A stretch of DNA of 64,000 nt. Source: JAAFHB01 sp963675995 (lineage in GTDB: Bacteria; Bacteroidota; Bacteroidia; Bacteroidales; Prolixibacteraceae). Within the stretch, counting starts at the first letter, position 1; each line of letters begins with the position of its first letter. Location of the stretch: the NCBI GenBank assembly GCA_963675995.2, contig CAXXIY010000002.1, positions 2,418,001-2,482,000 of the forward strand, given 5' to 3'. The notes below the pieces were generated by a model. That model did no database searches, was not told where the DNA came from, and saw nothing but the letters and a program-made list of their open reading frames with translations. Shown piece after piece: positions 62,725-64,000 of the stretch. The translations under genes were made by a program, and so were the position numbers.

Positions 62725-63762
62725 TTATCTTGCAACCCGCCCTGAGGCATCTCCGCCCATCAGTTTGATCACCTCATCAACGGTGACTAAATTGTAATCT
62801 CCATAAATGGTGTGTTTCAGACAGGAGGCAGCAACAGCAAAGTTTAAAGCTTTCTGATCGTTTCCAGGCCAGGTGATTAAGCCATAGATTAAACCACCCA
62901 TAAATGAGTCTCCACCTCCAACACGATCAACGATATGGGTAATCTGATATGTTGGAGCTTCGTAAAGATGGTTTCCGTCCCATAGTACACCGGACCAGGT
63001 ATTGTGACTTGCACTAACCGATCCGCGAAGTGTGGTAATCACTTTCTTCACCCTCGGAAATTTTGTCATAATTTGTTTTGAAACTGATTCATATGCAGCG
63101 GCTGAAACATGACCCGAAGTAACATCTATACCTTCGGGTTTGATCCCTAGAACCATTTCAGCATCCTCCTCATTTCCAAGTACGACATCGCATCCCTGTA
63201 CTAAAACAGACATTACATCGCCGGCGCTTTTCCCATATTTCCACAGTTTATTGCGATAGTTCAGATCGCACGAAACAGTAATCCCTTTTTCATTTGCCTT
63301 CTTAATCCCCTCAGCCAGGACATCAGCCGCTCCCTGCGAAATTGCTGGTGTGATTCCGGTCCAATGGAACCAGCCTACACCTTCAAAGACATGGTCCCAG
63401 TCGATCATTCCGGGTTGAATATCACAAATTGCTGAATGGGCACGATCATAAACCACCTTCGAACCACGACTTACCGCACCGCTCTCCAGATAATAGATTC
63501 CCAAACGTTCGCCGCCCCAAATAACGTGATCGACACCTACACCATATTTGCGTAAATCCATCAGACACGCTTCGCCAATATCATTTTTAGGTAAGCGGGT
63601 TACAAAGTCAATCGGAACTCCATAATTGGCAAGCGAAATGGCCACATTGGCCTCTCCCCCGCCAAACGTCGCGGTGTATTCTGTTGCCTGACTAAATCTA
63701 AGGTATCCAGGTGTTGCCAAACGCAACATAATCTCTCCGAAAGTAACTACTTTCTTACTCAT
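62725..63762 (-). CDS. kdgK: 2-dehydro-3-deoxygluconokinase (PfkB family)
   Basis: KdgK phosphorylates 2-keto-3-deoxygluconate, the product of UxaA. The 345-residue protein starts at the ATG 63760-63762. PfkB signatures are present: N-terminal VTFGEIMLRLATPGY, GGGEANVAISLANYG (about 35-49), YYLESGAVSRGSKVVYDRAHSAI, and the C-terminal ATP/base site DRVGGGDSFMGGLIYGLI with catalytic Asp. WFHWTGITPAIS is typical of the KDG kinase branch. The gene lies between uxaC and the aldolase. A LacI-type operator palindrome lies 55 bp upstream in the uxaC-kdgK gap. Confidence 0.93.
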   Translation of the reverse strand: MSKKVVTFGEIMLRLATPGYLRFSQATEYTATFGGGEANVAISLANYGVPIDFVTRLPKNDIGEACLMDLRKYGVGVDHVIWGGERLGIYYLESGAVSRGSKVVYDRAHSAICDIQPGMIDWDHVFEGVGWFHWTGITPAISQGAADVLAEGIKKANEKGITVSCDLNYRNKLWKYGKSAGDVMSVLVQGCDVVLGNEEDAEMVLGIKPEGIDVTSGHVSAAAYESVSKQIMTKFPRVKKVITTLRGSVSASHNTWSGVLWDGNHLYEAPTYQITHIVDRVGGGDSFMGGLIYGLITWPGNDQKALNFAVAASCLKHTIYGDYNLVTVDEVIKLMGGDASGRVAR

Positions 63763-63816
63763 AATCAAAATGTTGAAATAAATATTTTAAAAAATCCGAC
63801 AGCAGAAATAAATCTA

Positions 63817-63830
63817 TGCAATCGATTGCA
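63817..63830 (-). promoter_or_regulatory. LacI-family-type operator between uxaC and kdgK
   Basis: TGCAATCGATTGCA is a perfect 14-bp palindrome with the central CG and fits the LacI/GalR-family consensus TGnAAnCGnTTnCA at every fixed position. It lies 55 bp upstream of kdgK and 37 bp after the uxaC stop, so it may give kdgK-eda-exuT their own regulated promoter. Confidence 0.65.
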
Positions 63831-63866
63831 ATATCGGAATAATTTTTCAAAGTACCAATGGATTAT

Positions 63867-64000
63867 TTATACATCGAAGCCAAAATAGTTGGCGGCATTA
63901 TTATAGGATATATCCTGTACCATTTTTCCGAGGAATTCGATATCGGCAGGAATCTCTCCGTTTTCAACATCATTTCCGATAAGGTTGCAAAGTATCCTTC
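63867..64000 (-). CDS. uxaC: Glucuronate isomerase, C-terminal part only
   Basis: The frame enters from the right edge and ends at TAA (63867-63869), giving the last 44 codons. The C-terminus GNDVENGEIPADIEFLGKMV followed by QDISYNNAANYFGFDV is characteristic of UxaC, which interconverts glucuronate/fructuronate and galacturonate/tagaturonate in the cytosol. Everything N-terminal, including the active site, lies outside the window. It is the first gene seen of the operon uxaC-kdgK-eda-exuT-DUF1349, all on the minus strand. Confidence 0.9.
   Translation of the reverse strand, partial: RILCNLIGNDVENGEIPADIEFLGKMVQDISYNNAANYFGFDV

Noticed and set aside
1..64000. tRNA, rRNA, CRISPR, insertion sequence or prophage
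   Set aside because: No cloverleaf, repeat-spacer pattern, transposase or phage gene was recognised on either strand by reading. A tRNA scan could not be run.

Overview
The window is an AT-rich chromosomal segment from a member of the Bacteroidota, most probably order Bacteroidales. The evidence is the short 286-residue RpoD-type sigma factor, several exact matches to the Bacteroidota -7 promoter box TAnnTTTG, scarce Shine-Dalgarno sequences, and many families typical of the phylum (DUF6807, DUF4465, Cys-rich CWC, DUF6913, DUF2490, PMCA-type Ca2+-ATPase, SpmA/SpmB fusion). I see no tRNA, rRNA, CRISPR array, transposase or prophage. This is ordinary core chromosome with a few unusual islands.

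Layout. 0-10.7 kb: end of a membrane protein, a DUF6807 protein, an SpmAB fusion, a tiny Cys/Lys-rich secreted protein, a YkgJ-type cysteine-cluster protein, a ferritin-like protein, crcB-DUF190 behind a strong leader hairpin, an SGNH hydrolase, uxaB-uxaA and a DJ-1 protein. 10.7-23.1 kb: one 12.4-kb gene for a secreted protein of about 4,144 residues, built of about 60 near-identical 60-residue TPR-like units. 23.2-28.5 kb: an amino-acid permease with a 59-residue winged-helix gene just upstream, aroC, slyD, and a cobalamin riboswitch heading a CWC/DUF4465 operon. 28.6-33 kb: ligA, a DUF6913 gene, dapA, an M48 peptidase. 33-41 kb: an outer-membrane barrel plus TPR protein pair, ftsE, murB, mltG. 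41.5-50.7 kb: a flavodiiron protein, DedA, rmuC, a Ca2+-ATPase, htrA, rpoD. 51-53.6 kb: a VTC/DUF4956/DUF2490 module. 53.8-59 kb: HD protein, uvrB, a HAD phosphatase and three poorly known genes. 59-59.7 kb: a gene-free stretch rich in palindromes and 21-bp repeats. 59.7-64 kb: a hexuronate operon.

How genes work together. The uxaC (partial), kdgK, KDPG aldolase and exuT-like genes at the right end and uxaB-uxaA at the left end together make a full isomerase route from galacturonate to pyruvate and glyceraldehyde-3-phosphate, split over about 50 kb. A perfect LacI-family-type operator palindrome lies between uxaC and kdgK. Envelope functions are also prominent: MltG, MurB, FtsE, HtrA, M48, the barrel/TPR pair and the giant repeat protein.

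The best candidates for under-described biology are the giant repeat protein with its higher-order repeat structure, the riboswitch-controlled CWC/DUF4465 pair that has no BtuB next to it, the VTC/DUF4956/DUF2490 module, and leader-proximal palindromes at crcB and uxaB.
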